NCBI GenBank assembly: GCA_036500605.1
Contig: DASYBU010000029.1
Location: 124,001-188,000 of the forward strand
DNA from: JAFALK01 sp036500605
Lineage (GTDB): Bacteria; Pseudomonadota; Gammaproteobacteria; Burkholderiales; Burkholderiaceae_C
Length of the DNA: 64,000 bases
Direction of reading: 5' to 3'
Shown here: piece by piece, positions 43,287 to 51,345 of the stretch
How positions within the stretch are numbered: the stretch's first letter is position 1
Layout: each line of letters starts with the position of its first letter
Notes under the pieces: model-generated
What the model was told of the DNA's origin: nothing
The model's database searches: none
Seen by the model: only the letters and a program-made list of their open reading frames with translations
Position numbers and translations under genes: made by a program

Positions 43287-44411
43287 TTACAGCCAGCCCT
43301 TCTGGGCAAGCGTGCGCGAGATCAGCTGCGAAGCGAGCTGATGGCCAAACGGCGTTGGGTGGAAGCCGTCGGAGAACAGATAGCTCTGCCAACCCGCTGC
43401 AGCGGTCGTGGCCGTGCAGGTCGGGAAGTCGTAGACCGGCAAGCCATCGCTGCCCACACCGACTGCAGGGCAGGCCGGCGTCGTCACATTGGTCAGCGCG
43501 TACGTTGCGGGGTTCGCCACTTCGTCCTGGAAGTTCGAATAGATGTCGATCACGGCCACGCGAGCGTCGCCCGCTGCCTTGGCGGCAATCTCGGCGTTGA
43601 AGGCCGAGATCCAACCCTGGAACACGCCTTGCAGCTGCTGCTGCGTGGCCGCGCCCTGGCTCGCACCGATCGACTTCAACACCAGCTGGAAGCGCGGGGT
43701 CAAGGTGATGTCCGGGATGTTGGCGATCACCACGTACTTGCCGCCCTTGTTGAGCACGTTGGCCGTGATCGAGGCGTAGAGGTTGTCAGCCAGCGTGGTC
43801 ATGTACTGGCCGCCAGCGGTCACGACGGTCGCTGCGTTGGCCGGATTGATGGCGCCCAGTTGCGTCGGCGTCAGCGTGCTGCCGAAGATAGCGAACAGGC
43901 TGGCCGTGCTGCCTTGCTGCGCCGCCAGGAAAGCACCCACCAGATTGGCAGCGTCGTTGCCGCCGCCATCGATCATGGCCATTTCAGTGGGACCGTAAGC
44001 CGTCGCACCAGCGGCAGCCAACTGCAGCAGGATGCCCTTCTGATTGGTCGTCGGATTGGCCAGGGTGGCACTGTTGACCACGCCAGCACCGATCGCATAG
44101 CTGGTGCAACCCGTCTTGGCGGTGTTGGGCACGAACGAATCAGCGCTAGTCGGCGAGTAGTACGGGCAGAGCGTCTGGCCGTAGGCCATCGCAATGCGCT
44201 CCGCGAAGATGTAGTTGCCCGTCGTCTGCACGGTGAACTTGTAGCCAAAAGTGCCGCTGTCGGCCAGGCTGTCGCCGAAGACGCGCAGACCACTGATCTT
44301 GCTGCTTGGCGTGGTTTCACCGGTGTTGCTGCCGCCGCAGCCGGACAACGCGGCCAGGCTGGCGAGGCACAAAGAGGCCACGGCTAGCTTCGTGGTCTTG
44401 ATTCGTTTCAT
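43287..44411 (-). CDS. SGNH/GDSL-family lipoprotein hydrolase (374 aa)
   Basis: A lipoprotein signal with lipobox LSGC (Cys near residue 25) starts the protein. The SGNH blocks are: block I VFGDSLADSG with nucleophile Ser near 48, block III MIDGGGNDAANL (about 150), and block V FSDGFHPTPFGHQL (Asp/His near 350). These identify an esterase/lipase-type hydrolase outside the cytoplasm; the substrate is unknown. Internal cysteines (TLCPYYSP, TGCTSYAIG) might form a disulphide. It precedes ompW on the same strand by 28 bases. Confidence 0.92.
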   Translation of the reverse strand: MKRIKTTKLAVASLCLASLAALSGCGGSNTGETTPSSKISGLRVFGDSLADSGTFGYKFTVQTTGNYIFAERIAMAYGQTLCPYYSPTSADSFVPNTAKTGCTSYAIGAGVVNSATLANPTTNQKGILLQLAAAGATAYGPTEMAMIDGGGNDAANLVGAFLAAQQGSTASLFAIFGSTLTPTQLGAINPANAATVVTAGGQYMTTLADNLYASITANVLNKGGKYVVIANIPDITLTPRFQLVLKSIGASQGAATQQQLQGVFQGWISAFNAEIAAKAAGDARVAVIDIYSNFQDEVANPATYALTNVTTPACPAVGVGSDGLPVYDFPTCTATTAAAGWQSYLFSDGFHPTPFGHQLASQLISRTLAQKGWL

Positions 44412-44871
44412 GGTTTGTCTCCGAAAGAGGGCCCGTTGATCGGGTCGGTTTAAGCGTCAGGAACTGTAGCGATGACTAACACCGCTGGGAAGCGGATTTG
44501 CACGCACCTGTTGCAGATTGCGGATAGTGGCTGGGCGCAAGTCTAAAGGTGTGTCAGCGCACAGACCAAGGGCATGTCGACTGTCAAGGGACAAAGCTGT
44601 GGACAAAAAGCTCGCAACAAGGTAGTTGTCCACAGGGGACGCGGCAAATCCAAAGTTGTTCGCATTGGGCATCGGCCGAGTCCGGTCTTCGCACACAGGG
44701 TTCGCGGCAAGCTAACTGCTTGATCGCACGGACTAAAAATGGCTTGTCCACAGAAGCGGGCCGCCTCTACTACGACCACCATGTATTCATACAGAAGAAT
44801 CATTGAATACAGAGAGACAACAAGAATTGCGCTTTCGGCTCGTTCCCACTGCCCGTGCCACACTGCCGGCC
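44412..44871. promoter_or_regulatory. 460-base intergenic region with three identical DnaA-like boxes
   Basis: No gene is seen here between the divergent GDSL lipoprotein and MazG-like genes. TTGTCCACA, one change from the DnaA box, occurs three times: at 44598-44606 (minus strand), 44626-44634 and 44744-44752. A GTATTCA-N14-TGAATAC dyad at 44783-44810 lies before the MazG-like gene and may be its operator. The boxes could mark a DnaA-titrating or regulatory site; origin function is not supported by anything else. Confidence 0.45.
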
Positions 44872-45201
44872 ATGAATATCGAAGAGTTGCAACAACGCTT
44901 GCGTGAATTCGCAAGAGCTCGCGACTGGCAGCCCTACCAGACGCCCAAGAACCTGGCGATGGCCATGGTCGTTGAAGCGGCTGAGCTCGTGGAAATCTTT
45001 CAATGGTTGACGCCCGAGGAATCGCTGAACATAGGCCAGGACGCGGAGCGCCACACGCATCTGGGCGAAGAGATTGCCGACGTGATGCTGTATCTGCTGC
45101 AGATCGCCGATCACACCGGCGTGGACATGGCCGCGGCTGTTGAGCGCAAGCTGGCCTTGAATGCTCTGAAGTACCCGGTGCCCAAGGCAGAAGAGTCTTG
45201 A
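44872..45201 (+). CDS. MazG-like nucleotide pyrophosphohydrolase (109 aa)
   Basis: A small all-helical NTP pyrophosphatase of the MazG/dUTPase-like superfamily. The ATG at 44872 (MNIEELQQRLREFARARDW) is the usual start; an in-frame ATG at 44803 is less likely. The metal motif is EAAELVEIFQW (E-x2-E) and EEIADVMLYLLQ (E-x2-D), with the family segment YQTPKNLAMAMVVEAAEL before it. Such proteins cleave dCTP or abnormal nucleotides to monophosphates. Its TGA overlaps the ATG of the DEDDh exonuclease gene (TGATG), so they are coupled. Confidence 0.9.
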   Translation: MNIEELQQRLREFARARDWQPYQTPKNLAMAMVVEAAELVEIFQWLTPEESLNIGQDAERHTHLGEEIADVMLYLLQIADHTGVDMAAAVERKLALNALKYPVPKAEES

Positions 45202-45863
45202 TGGAAACGATTGCCGTCATTGACTTCGAGACCACCGGGATGCTTCACGGCAGCGGCGGCGGCCGGGCCACCGAAATCGCAGCCGTGCTGGTCCGCAACG
45301 GTGAGATCGTCGACAGCTACCAGAGCCTGATGAACAGCGGCGCCTATGTGCCACCCTTCATCGAGCGCCTGACCGGGATCAGCAATGAGATGCTGGAGGA
45401 AGCGCCCGCGGCGGCCGTCGTGATGCGCGAGGTGGCTGCATTTACCGAGGGCTGCCCTTTGGTCGCGCATAACGCTTCGTTTGATCGGGGTTTCTGGCAG
45501 GCCGAGTTGGCGCTGGCTGCTTGCGATCCCGATCCTGCGCACGAATTTGCCTGCACCGTGCTGCTGGCACGCCGCCTCTACCCTGAAGCACCGAACTGCA
45601 AGCTCGGTTCCTTGCAGCAATTCTTCGATTTGCCCGCTGCAGGGCGCGCTCACAGGGCCTTGGCGGACGCCACCGTCACGGCGCGGCTTCTCTTGCGCAT
45701 GCAGCGGGATCTTGAGCGTCGGTATGCGCACGAGCTGGGCGATTGCCAGGTCGACCATGCCTTGTTGTCCAAGTTGCAACGCTCTTCCAAGACTGCGCTG
45801 AAACAGTGCGTTAGCTCACACGCCAATCATTGGTATCGCAGCAGGCAACTGAGTTTGGCCTGA
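45201..45863 (+). CDS. DEDDh 3'-5' exonuclease, DnaQ/epsilon-like (220 aa)
   Basis: A proofreading-type exonuclease. The DEDDh motifs are: ExoI IDFETTG (D8, E10), ExoII NASFDRGFW (Asp near 95), and ExoIII with AHRALADATVT (His then Asp near 150-155). The final 70 residues are helical and basic. It has no polymerase domain, and it is not the full-length DnaQ with a clamp-binding motif that I can recognise. The start codon overlaps the MazG-like stop, so nucleotide sanitation and DNA/RNA end trimming may be coupled. Confidence 0.9.
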   Translation: METIAVIDFETTGMLHGSGGGRATEIAAVLVRNGEIVDSYQSLMNSGAYVPPFIERLTGISNEMLEEAPAAAVVMREVAAFTEGCPLVAHNASFDRGFWQAELALAACDPDPAHEFACTVLLARRLYPEAPNCKLGSLQQFFDLPAAGRAHRALADATVTARLLLRMQRDLERRYAHELGDCQVDHALLSKLQRSSKTALKQCVSSHANHWYRSRQLSLA

Positions 45864-46021
45864 GAATATTTTCTTCAGTACATCCCTAGAGACGAAGCTG
45901 GCCAGGTGGCAAGCCACATTGGCCTGAGAGTGAATTAATTTTCTGCTGTCAAGTGGGAGCCGGCGGGGCTTTGCCAAGCAAAATCTCGCCTTTCGCGCTC
46001 CAACTCAATTTGTTTTCCAGT

Positions 46022-46540
46022 ATGTCGAGTATTCAGGTTCGTCCGGCCACCTTGCGGGACGCCAAAGCCATCGCCGAAATTCATGTTGCAGCCTGGCAGG
46101 ATGCCTACAAGGACCTGCTGCCCAAGGCCACGCTTGACGCGCTCTCCGTGCAGAAGCGCCAAGCCTTCTGGCGTGAAGCCATCGATCTGTGCGAGCCGCA
46201 GGTGATCGTGGCCCATGTCGAAGGTGAGCTGATGGGTTTCGTGGGTTTCGATCGCTCACGCGACAAAGGCACGCCTTCCACCACCGGTGAGATCTGGGCT
46301 CTCTATGCGAAGCCCATCCATTGGGACAAGGGTGTGGGCTTGGCCTTGTGGGACGCCGCACGCGACGGCCTCCAAGAAGAAGGCTGCACCAAGGTCACGC
46401 TGTGGACCTATCTGCACAACGAACGTGCGCTGCGTTTCTTTGAACTGGCGGGCTTCAAGCGCGAGCTTGGCAGTACCAAGACCAGCGAAGTGGGCGGCAC
46501 GCGTCTCGAGGAATTGCGACTGAACCGTTCGCTGGTCTGA
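46022..46540 (+). CDS. GNAT-family N-acetyltransferase (172 aa)
   Basis: A cytosolic acetyl-CoA-dependent acetyltransferase. The ATG at 46022 (MSSIQVRPATLRDAKAIAEI) is the canonical GNAT start; the upstream frame is not protein-like. The acetyl-CoA motif is WDKGVGLALWDAARDG (Q/RxxGxA/G-like), followed by LWTYLHNERALRFFELAGFKRE, the usual N-x-xA-x-x-FYE-x-x-GF motif. The substrate is unknown. In the 158 bases before it, TTGGCCTGAGA occurs twice (45855-45865 and 45919-45929). Confidence 0.88.
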   Translation: MSSIQVRPATLRDAKAIAEIHVAAWQDAYKDLLPKATLDALSVQKRQAFWREAIDLCEPQVIVAHVEGELMGFVGFDRSRDKGTPSTTGEIWALYAKPIHWDKGVGLALWDAARDGLQEEGCTKVTLWTYLHNERALRFFELAGFKRELGSTKTSEVGGTRLEELRLNRSLV

Positions 46541-46580
46541 ACAGCGATCTCCTCAACCCAGCCCAAGCCGAAGCTCAACC

Positions 46581-46799
46581 ATGAACAGGCTCGACAACAG
46601 TTCCACCTCGGGAATGTGGCGCGTCATTTTTTATGAGCGCAAGGGCAATCGGGTTGAGGTTGATCGCACGGGCCCGTGGCTGCCGACCAAGCAGTTGGCA
46701 CTGAACTGGGCCAGTTGGTTCGAGTCGCACGGCTATTTTGTCGCCCTGCAAGGTCAGGGCGGTGTGCTGGAGCGCAGCAGGCCGGGACTGCCGGCCTGA
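46581..46799 (+). CDS. Hypothetical 72-aa protein
   Basis: A small basic/aromatic protein without a recognised family. It has the segment MWRVIFYERKGNRVEV and WASWFESHGYFVALQ, which looks like one compact alpha/beta fold. No signal peptide or membrane segment is seen. It lies 40 bases after the GNAT gene on the same strand and ends 13 bases before the convergent HNH-like gene. It is kept because codon use is protein-like throughout. Confidence 0.55.
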   Translation: MNRLDNSSTSGMWRVIFYERKGNRVEVDRTGPWLPTKQLALNWASWFESHGYFVALQGQGGVLERSRPGLPA

Positions 46800-46812
46800 A
46801 AAGCCTGAAGGC

Positions 46813-47901
46813 TCAGTGCCAAGCCGTGGCCTGCGATACAGGCCCGCAGAAGCCGCGGCGCTCCAGAGCCCAGCCCTCGGTCGCTCCCTGACTCTCGTGC
46901 TGCTGCACATGGACCGTGGCGAGCTGCAATCGGGCGGCGCGCGTGACCAGGTCCTCGGCCTGTTGAGCATCGAGTTGCAAGGCAAACTTCGCCCAGCGCT
47001 TTTGCACCAGCGGCAGCGTCCAGGCGTCTTCAAGAGCCCAGCGGCTTTGTTGTGCTGAGTCTTCCTCCTTCAGAGCCAGCACGCGGGGTGCTAGAGCCAG
47101 CAGGAAGCGATTGAAGTCGGCCTTGAGGGCCTCGCCAGGCAAGAGCGCTTCCAGACGTGCCAGGCGCTGGCTCCAGCCCTGCACAGCGAGCTGGCGGGTG
47201 ATGAGGGCCTGCAAGGCCTGGATCGGGTTGAAAAGCCGCAGACGGTTCGGCGGCAACACGGTCATGGGCAGTTGCGCCGCGACGGCGTGAGGCAGCTCGG
47301 TCACATAGCTGGTCAGGATGGCCACGCGTTGCCATTCGGCGGGGCCGAGGCCGGCGATCGACTGGATCGGGCCATGGGCCACGCTCAGTGCGCGCTCGGT
47401 AGCAGCGGCGAAATCGAGATCAGCCTTGGCCTGGTTGGCGGCGGAACTCATCATCACCAGATTGCCAGCGGCGTAGCCCGCATCGTTGCGGACGCGGTCG
47501 ATCGAGCGCGTCTCGGCCGAAAGGGCCGTGCGGGTGATCGGGCAATGGCTGACCTCGATCTGTTGCAGGTAAAGCGGCGTGAGCTGGATGTCCTCGAAGC
47601 TGCGGCCGCGCAGCCAGGCATGGGTGCGCAGCATCAGCCACAAACGGGTTTGAGCCTTGGCACGCAAGGTGCGGCGACCGAAGGCGGAGCGGCCGGCTTG
47701 CCAACCTTCGCGCAGCGGTGAGCTGGCGAACAGATGCTCGACGGGCGGGGTCAGGCCGTGGGCGGCGAAGTCGCGGCCCAGCGAGAAGCCCACGCTCTCA
47801 TGGGCAGAGAAGCGGGCGCGGGTTTCAACGGGAAGCGCCAACTCGACCTGCGTCGGGAGATGCGTGCTGGCGTACGTCTGAACGGCTGCAATCTGCGTCA
47901 T
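46813..47901 (-). CDS. HNH-like protein divergent from a WYL regulator (362 aa)
   Basis: The ATG at 47899-47901 (MTQIAAVQTYASTHLPTQVE) is chosen; the longer frame to 48000 runs into the promoter region. I do not recognise the whole protein. Residues about 119-158 read CPITRTALSAETRSIDRVRNDAGYAAGNLVMMSSAANQAK (seen in parts), which follows the second half of HNH endonucleases: S-x-D-R-x-x-x-x-x-G-Y-x-x-x-N-x-x-x-x-S-x-x-x-N-x-x-K. The expected first Cys/His pair is incomplete, so the nuclease may be degenerate. The flanks are helical. The divergent partner at 48019 encodes a WYL-domain regulator. Confidence 0.6.
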   Translation of the reverse strand: MTQIAAVQTYASTHLPTQVELALPVETRARFSAHESVGFSLGRDFAAHGLTPPVEHLFASSPLREGWQAGRSAFGRRTLRAKAQTRLWLMLRTHAWLRGRSFEDIQLTPLYLQQIEVSHCPITRTALSAETRSIDRVRNDAGYAAGNLVMMSSAANQAKADLDFAAATERALSVAHGPIQSIAGLGPAEWQRVAILTSYVTELPHAVAAQLPMTVLPPNRLRLFNPIQALQALITRQLAVQGWSQRLARLEALLPGEALKADFNRFLLALAPRVLALKEEDSAQQSRWALEDAWTLPLVQKRWAKFALQLDAQQAEDLVTRAARLQLATVHVQQHESQGATEGWALERRGFCGPVSQATAWH

Positions 47902-47970
47902 GGTCGGGTTCCTCGTGTTGATGACCTGGATCACAGTTTGCTTTTCAGGTAGCTCATAGCGTGATCCACC

Positions 47971-48020
47971 TAGAATGGGTCGAGTTTTTCTTGCCGACAC
48001 GGACCGTCATGGACTGTCAT
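47971..48020 (+). promoter_or_regulatory. Promoter and tandem decamer before the WYL gene
   Basis: TAGAAT at 47971-47976 is a good -10 hexamer preceded by the CC found before mnmE and dnaA. Directly before the WYL start, GGACYGTCAT occurs twice in tandem (48001-48010 and 48011-48020) followed by a partial third GGACCG. The repeats may be a regulator site or a replication slip that also makes an out-of-frame ATG at 48009. Confidence 0.45.
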
Positions 48021-48990
48021 GGACCGCACTGAACGCTTCTACAAGATCGAGCTCCTGATCCGCACGCGTGAATGCGTGAGCTTCGCGACGCTGCTGGAGG
48101 CCTTGGAGGTGTCGCCCGCCACGCTCAAGCGCGACCTGCAATACCTGCGTGATCGCATGAACGCGCCGATCGAATACGACGCCAGCGCCAACGGCTATCG
48201 CTTCGGCCAGCAATGGCGCGGGCAGCAGCATGAGCTGCCGGGCCTGTGGTTCAACGAGAAAGAGTTGCACGCGCTGCTGACCATGCACCAGATGCTGGCG
48301 AGCCTCGACGAGCAGGGCACCTTGTCGCGCCATCTGCAGCCGATGTTCGACAAGCTCACCGGCATGCTCGGAGTGGATGAGAGCGAGGCACGAGAGCTGA
48401 CACGGCGCATCAAGCTGATCAGCACGGCCAAGCGGCGCGCGGCATCAGAATGCTTTGAGACCGTGGGGAGTGCGGTGGTCAAACGGCGGCGGCTCAAACT
48501 GAACTACCGCTCACGGGCCAGCAAGGCCGGTGAACGGATCGTGTCACCGCAGCGTCTGGTGCACTACCGGAACAGCTGGTACCTGGATGCCTGGTGCCAC
48601 CGCAGTGAAGGCTTCCGGCGCTTTGCGCTAGACGCAATGGAGGACGCCGAGGTCCTGGAAGAGAGCGCCAAGCCCGTGGCGATCAAGACGCTGGAGGCCG
48701 AGCTCGATCGCGGCTACGGCATCTTTGCGGGTGGGCGCGAGCAGCAGGCAACGCTGATCTTCAGCGCCGATGCGGCGCAGTGGGTCGCGCGCGAGGAATG
48801 GCATCCGGCACAGCAAAGCCGCTGGCTCGACGATGGACGCTGGGAGTTGGTGGTTCCGTATGTCGATGCCACGGAACTGCTGATGGACTTGCTGCGCCAC
48901 GCCGGAGACGTGGAAGTCGTGGAGCCGAGCGAACTGCGCCAGGCCTATGTGAAGCGCCTGCGCGCTGCCGCCGCTCAGCTCTCCGATTGA
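48019..48990 (+). CDS. WYL-domain transcriptional regulator (323 aa)
   Basis: A DeoR-type regulator. The N-terminal 60 residues carry the helix-turn-helix (FATLLEALEVSPATLKRDLQYLRDRMNAPIEYD). Residues about 150-230 are the WYL domain (RLKLNYRSRASKAGERIVSPQRLVHYRNSWYLDAWCHRSEGFRRFAL) with the name-giving WYL near 188. The C-terminal domain ends EVVEPSELRQAYVKRL. WYL domains can bind nucleic-acid or nucleotide ligands, and such proteins often repress defence or DNA-repair genes. It is divergent from the HNH-like gene (117 bases between the starts), its likely target. Its last 16 bases overlap the convergent PduO-type gene. Confidence 0.92.
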   Translation: MDRTERFYKIELLIRTRECVSFATLLEALEVSPATLKRDLQYLRDRMNAPIEYDASANGYRFGQQWRGQQHELPGLWFNEKELHALLTMHQMLASLDEQGTLSRHLQPMFDKLTGMLGVDESEARELTRRIKLISTAKRRAASECFETVGSAVVKRRRLKLNYRSRASKAGERIVSPQRLVHYRNSWYLDAWCHRSEGFRRFALDAMEDAEVLEESAKPVAIKTLEAELDRGYGIFAGGREQQATLIFSADAAQWVAREEWHPAQQSRWLDDGRWELVVPYVDATELLMDLLRHAGDVEVVEPSELRQAYVKRLRAAAAQLSD

Positions 48991-49535
48991 CGCTTCAGCC
49001 TTTCGCTGTTCCAGTAAACCTCGTTGCCGACGTTGAGCACGCGGGCCAGCACGAAGAGCAGATCGGAGAGGCGATTCAGATACTGGCGCGGGGCGGCGTT
49101 GATCGTCTCGGCCGTGGCCAGCGTGACCACGGCTCGCTCGGCGCGGCGCGCCACGGTGCGGCAGACATGCGAAATCGACGCCGCCCGCGTGCCCGCCGGC
49201 AGGATGAATTCCTTCAGGCGTGGCAGGGCCGCGTTGTAGTGCGCTAACGCTTCATCCAGGCGCAAGACGGCGTCCATCTTGAGCAGTTCGTAACCGGGCA
49301 TGGACAGCTCGCCGCCGAGATTGAAGAGCTCGTGCTGAACGACGATCAGGAGCTCGCGGATATCTTCGGGCAAAGCCTCTTCAGCCAGCAGCACGCCGAT
49401 ATTCGAGTTGAGCTCGTCCACGTCGCCCATCGCGGCAATGCGCAGATGGCTCTTGGGCACGCGCGAGCCATCGCCGAGGCCGGTGGTGCCGTCGTCGCCG
49501 GTGCGGGTTGCGATTTGAGAAAGTCGATTGGCCAT
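48975..49535 (-). CDS. Cob(I)yrinic acid a,c-diamide adenosyltransferase, PduO-type (186 aa)
   Basis: Converts cob(I)alamin to adenosylcobalamin with ATP. The PduO/MMAB-type signature is complete: the N-terminal TRTGDDGTTGLGDG (phosphate-binding, about residues 10-23), SHLRIAAMGDVDELNS, and the active-site CRTVARRAERAVV (about 123-135) followed by YLNRLSDLLFVLARVLN. Length is normal for this trimeric enzyme. The 77-aa membrane protein gene ends 9 bases upstream and may be cotranscribed. Confidence 0.95.
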   Translation of the reverse strand: MANRLSQIATRTGDDGTTGLGDGSRVPKSHLRIAAMGDVDELNSNIGVLLAEEALPEDIRELLIVVQHELFNLGGELSMPGYELLKMDAVLRLDEALAHYNAALPRLKEFILPAGTRAASISHVCRTVARRAERAVVTLATAETINAAPRQYLNRLSDLLFVLARVLNVGNEVYWNSERLKRQSES

Positions 49536-49544
49536 GCGGCCATG

Positions 49545-49778
49545 TTAGCCGCGTCGGCCCGAACGGTGGATCGCGGGACGAGGCTGCGGCGCCTGATGGC
49601 TCAGCTGATCGTCATGCAGATGGCGCGGCGCTGCGGGTGCCTTGTCGATCACCGAGGGCTCGGCCAGCGGCGGCGGCGACAGCAACTCGACCCAGCGGGC
49701 GCGCAGCACATCCCATCGCGTCATGCCCAGCACGGCCAGGATCATCAAGATGACCACCAATGTGAAACCGTAGCTCAT
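49545..49778 (-). CDS. Small single-pass membrane protein (77 aa)
   Basis: The first 20 residues (MSYGFTLVVILMILAVLGMT) form one transmembrane segment, followed by a 57-residue Pro/Ala/His/Arg-rich tail. I recognise no family. It lies between the PduO-type gene (9 bases downstream) and the SpoVR gene on the same strand. It may be a real small membrane protein; the tail has no fold that I can see. Confidence 0.5.
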   Translation of the reverse strand: MSYGFTLVVILMILAVLGMTRWDVLRARWVELLSPPPLAEPSVIDKAPAAPRHLHDDQLSHQAPQPRPAIHRSGRRG

Positions 49779-49833
49779 CGCGGTCTCCGTCTTTGTGATG
49801 ACGCCGCTATGGTCGCACCAGCGGCCGGCTGAA

Positions 49834-51345
49834 TCAATGCTGCGGTGCGGGAACGTGCCAGCGCTGGGTCATGTCGCCATGGTCGTTGACGCTCTCCAAC
49901 TGCACGCCGAAGCCCCACAGCCGCGCCACATGCTTGAGAACCTCTTGCGCGCTGTCGTGCAACGGCCGGTTCATGTGCTGCGTATGGCGAAGCGTCAGCG
50001 ATCGATCACCGCGCAGATTGACGTTCCAGACCTGGATGTTGGGCTCACGCGTGGACAGATCGTACTGACGCGAAAGCGCTTGCCGCACATGGTGATAGCC
50101 GGCCTCGTCGTGGATGGCCGAGATCTCGTATTCCGATTGCTCGGCATCGTCGAGGATGGAGAAGAGGCGGAACTCGCGCATCAGGCGCGGGCTCAGGTAT
50201 TGGCCGATGAAGCTCTCATCCTTGAAGTTGCGCATCGCGTGATCGAGCGTTACTTCCCAGTCACTGCCGGCCAGATCAGGGAACCAGCGCCGGTCTTCCT
50301 CGGTCGGCTTCTCGCAGATGCGCTTGATGTCGGTATACATCGCAAAACCGAGCGCGTAGGGGTTCAGGTTCTGCATCGGCGGCTGCGCGACGACATTGGT
50401 GTGCGACTTGAGCCATTCGATCATCATGCCGTCGCTCAGGAAGCCATCGTCATACATGGTGTTGAGCAGGCGGTGGTGCCAGAACGTCGCCCAGCCCTCG
50501 TTCATGACCTGCGTCTGGCGCTGCGGATAAAAGTACTGCGCGACCTTGCGCACGATGCGCACGACCTCACGTTGCCACGGCTCCAGCAGCGGTGCGTTCT
50601 TCTCGATGAAATAGAGCAGGTTCTCCTGCGGCTCCTCGGGGAAGCGTCGCGCTGCGGGGCCGGCGCTGTCTTCGGTCTCGGCCTTGCGAGGCAGCGTGCG
50701 CCAGAGATCGTTGATCTGTCGCTGTGCATGGGCTTCGCGCTCAGCCAGCCGCACCGTTTCCTGCGCCAGCGAGAGCTTGCTGGGCCGGCGGTAGCGGTCG
50801 ACGCCGTGGTTCATCAGCGCATGGCAGGAGTCCAGCATCTGCTCGACCGCCTCGACACCGTGACGTTCCTCGCAATTGGCGATGAAGTTCTTCGCGTAGA
50901 CCAGATAGTCAATGATGCTGGACGCGTCAGTCCACATGCGGAACAGGTAGTTGCCCTTGAAGAAGCTGTTGTGCCCATAGCTGGCATGCGCGATCACCAA
51001 GGCCTGCATGGCCATCGTGTTTTCTTCCATCAGATAGGCAATGCAGGGGTCGGAGTTGATGACGATCTCGTAGGCCAAGCCCATCTGGCCGCGCTTGTAG
51101 TTGCGCTCGGTGGCGATGAATTCCTTGCCATAGCTCCAATGCCGGTAATTCACCGGCATGCCGACCGAAGCGTAGGCGTCCATCATCTGCTCGGCCGTGA
51201 TGACTTCGAGCTGGTTCGGATAGGTGTCCAGCCCGTAGCGCTCGGCCGTATCGCGGATGACCTGGTGATAGTCGTTGATCAACTCGAAGGTCCAGTCGCT
51301 GGGCGAGGGCAGAGGCTGGGCGGGACGTTGTTTGAGCGGCTTCAT
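49834..51345 (-). CDS. SpoVR-family protein (503 aa)
   Basis: A cytosolic protein of unknown biochemical function in the widely conserved prkA-yeaH-spoVR stress operon. The ATG at 51343-51345 (MKPLKQRPAQPLPSPSDWTF) overlaps the stop of the YeaH gene (ATGA), so it is translationally coupled. Family features: YPNQLEVITAEQMMDAYASVGMP, YRHWSYGKEF, AYEIVINSDPCIAYLMEENTM, YGHNSFFKGNYLF, NEGWATFWHHRLLN, and NPYALGFAMYTDIKRI. Length is normal. Confidence 0.95.
   Translation of the reverse strand: MKPLKQRPAQPLPSPSDWTFELINDYHQVIRDTAERYGLDTYPNQLEVITAEQMMDAYASVGMPVNYRHWSYGKEFIATERNYKRGQMGLAYEIVINSDPCIAYLMEENTMAMQALVIAHASYGHNSFFKGNYLFRMWTDASSIIDYLVYAKNFIANCEERHGVEAVEQMLDSCHALMNHGVDRYRRPSKLSLAQETVRLAEREAHAQRQINDLWRTLPRKAETEDSAGPAARRFPEEPQENLLYFIEKNAPLLEPWQREVVRIVRKVAQYFYPQRQTQVMNEGWATFWHHRLLNTMYDDGFLSDGMMIEWLKSHTNVVAQPPMQNLNPYALGFAMYTDIKRICEKPTEEDRRWFPDLAGSDWEVTLDHAMRNFKDESFIGQYLSPRLMREFRLFSILDDAEQSEYEISAIHDEAGYHHVRQALSRQYDLSTREPNIQVWNVNLRGDRSLTLRHTQHMNRPLHDSAQEVLKHVARLWGFGVQLESVNDHGDMTQRWHVPAPQH

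Noticed and set aside
44412..44871. Replication origin at the triple-box gap
   Set aside because: Only DnaA-like boxes are present, with no AT-rich unwinding region and not next to dnaA.
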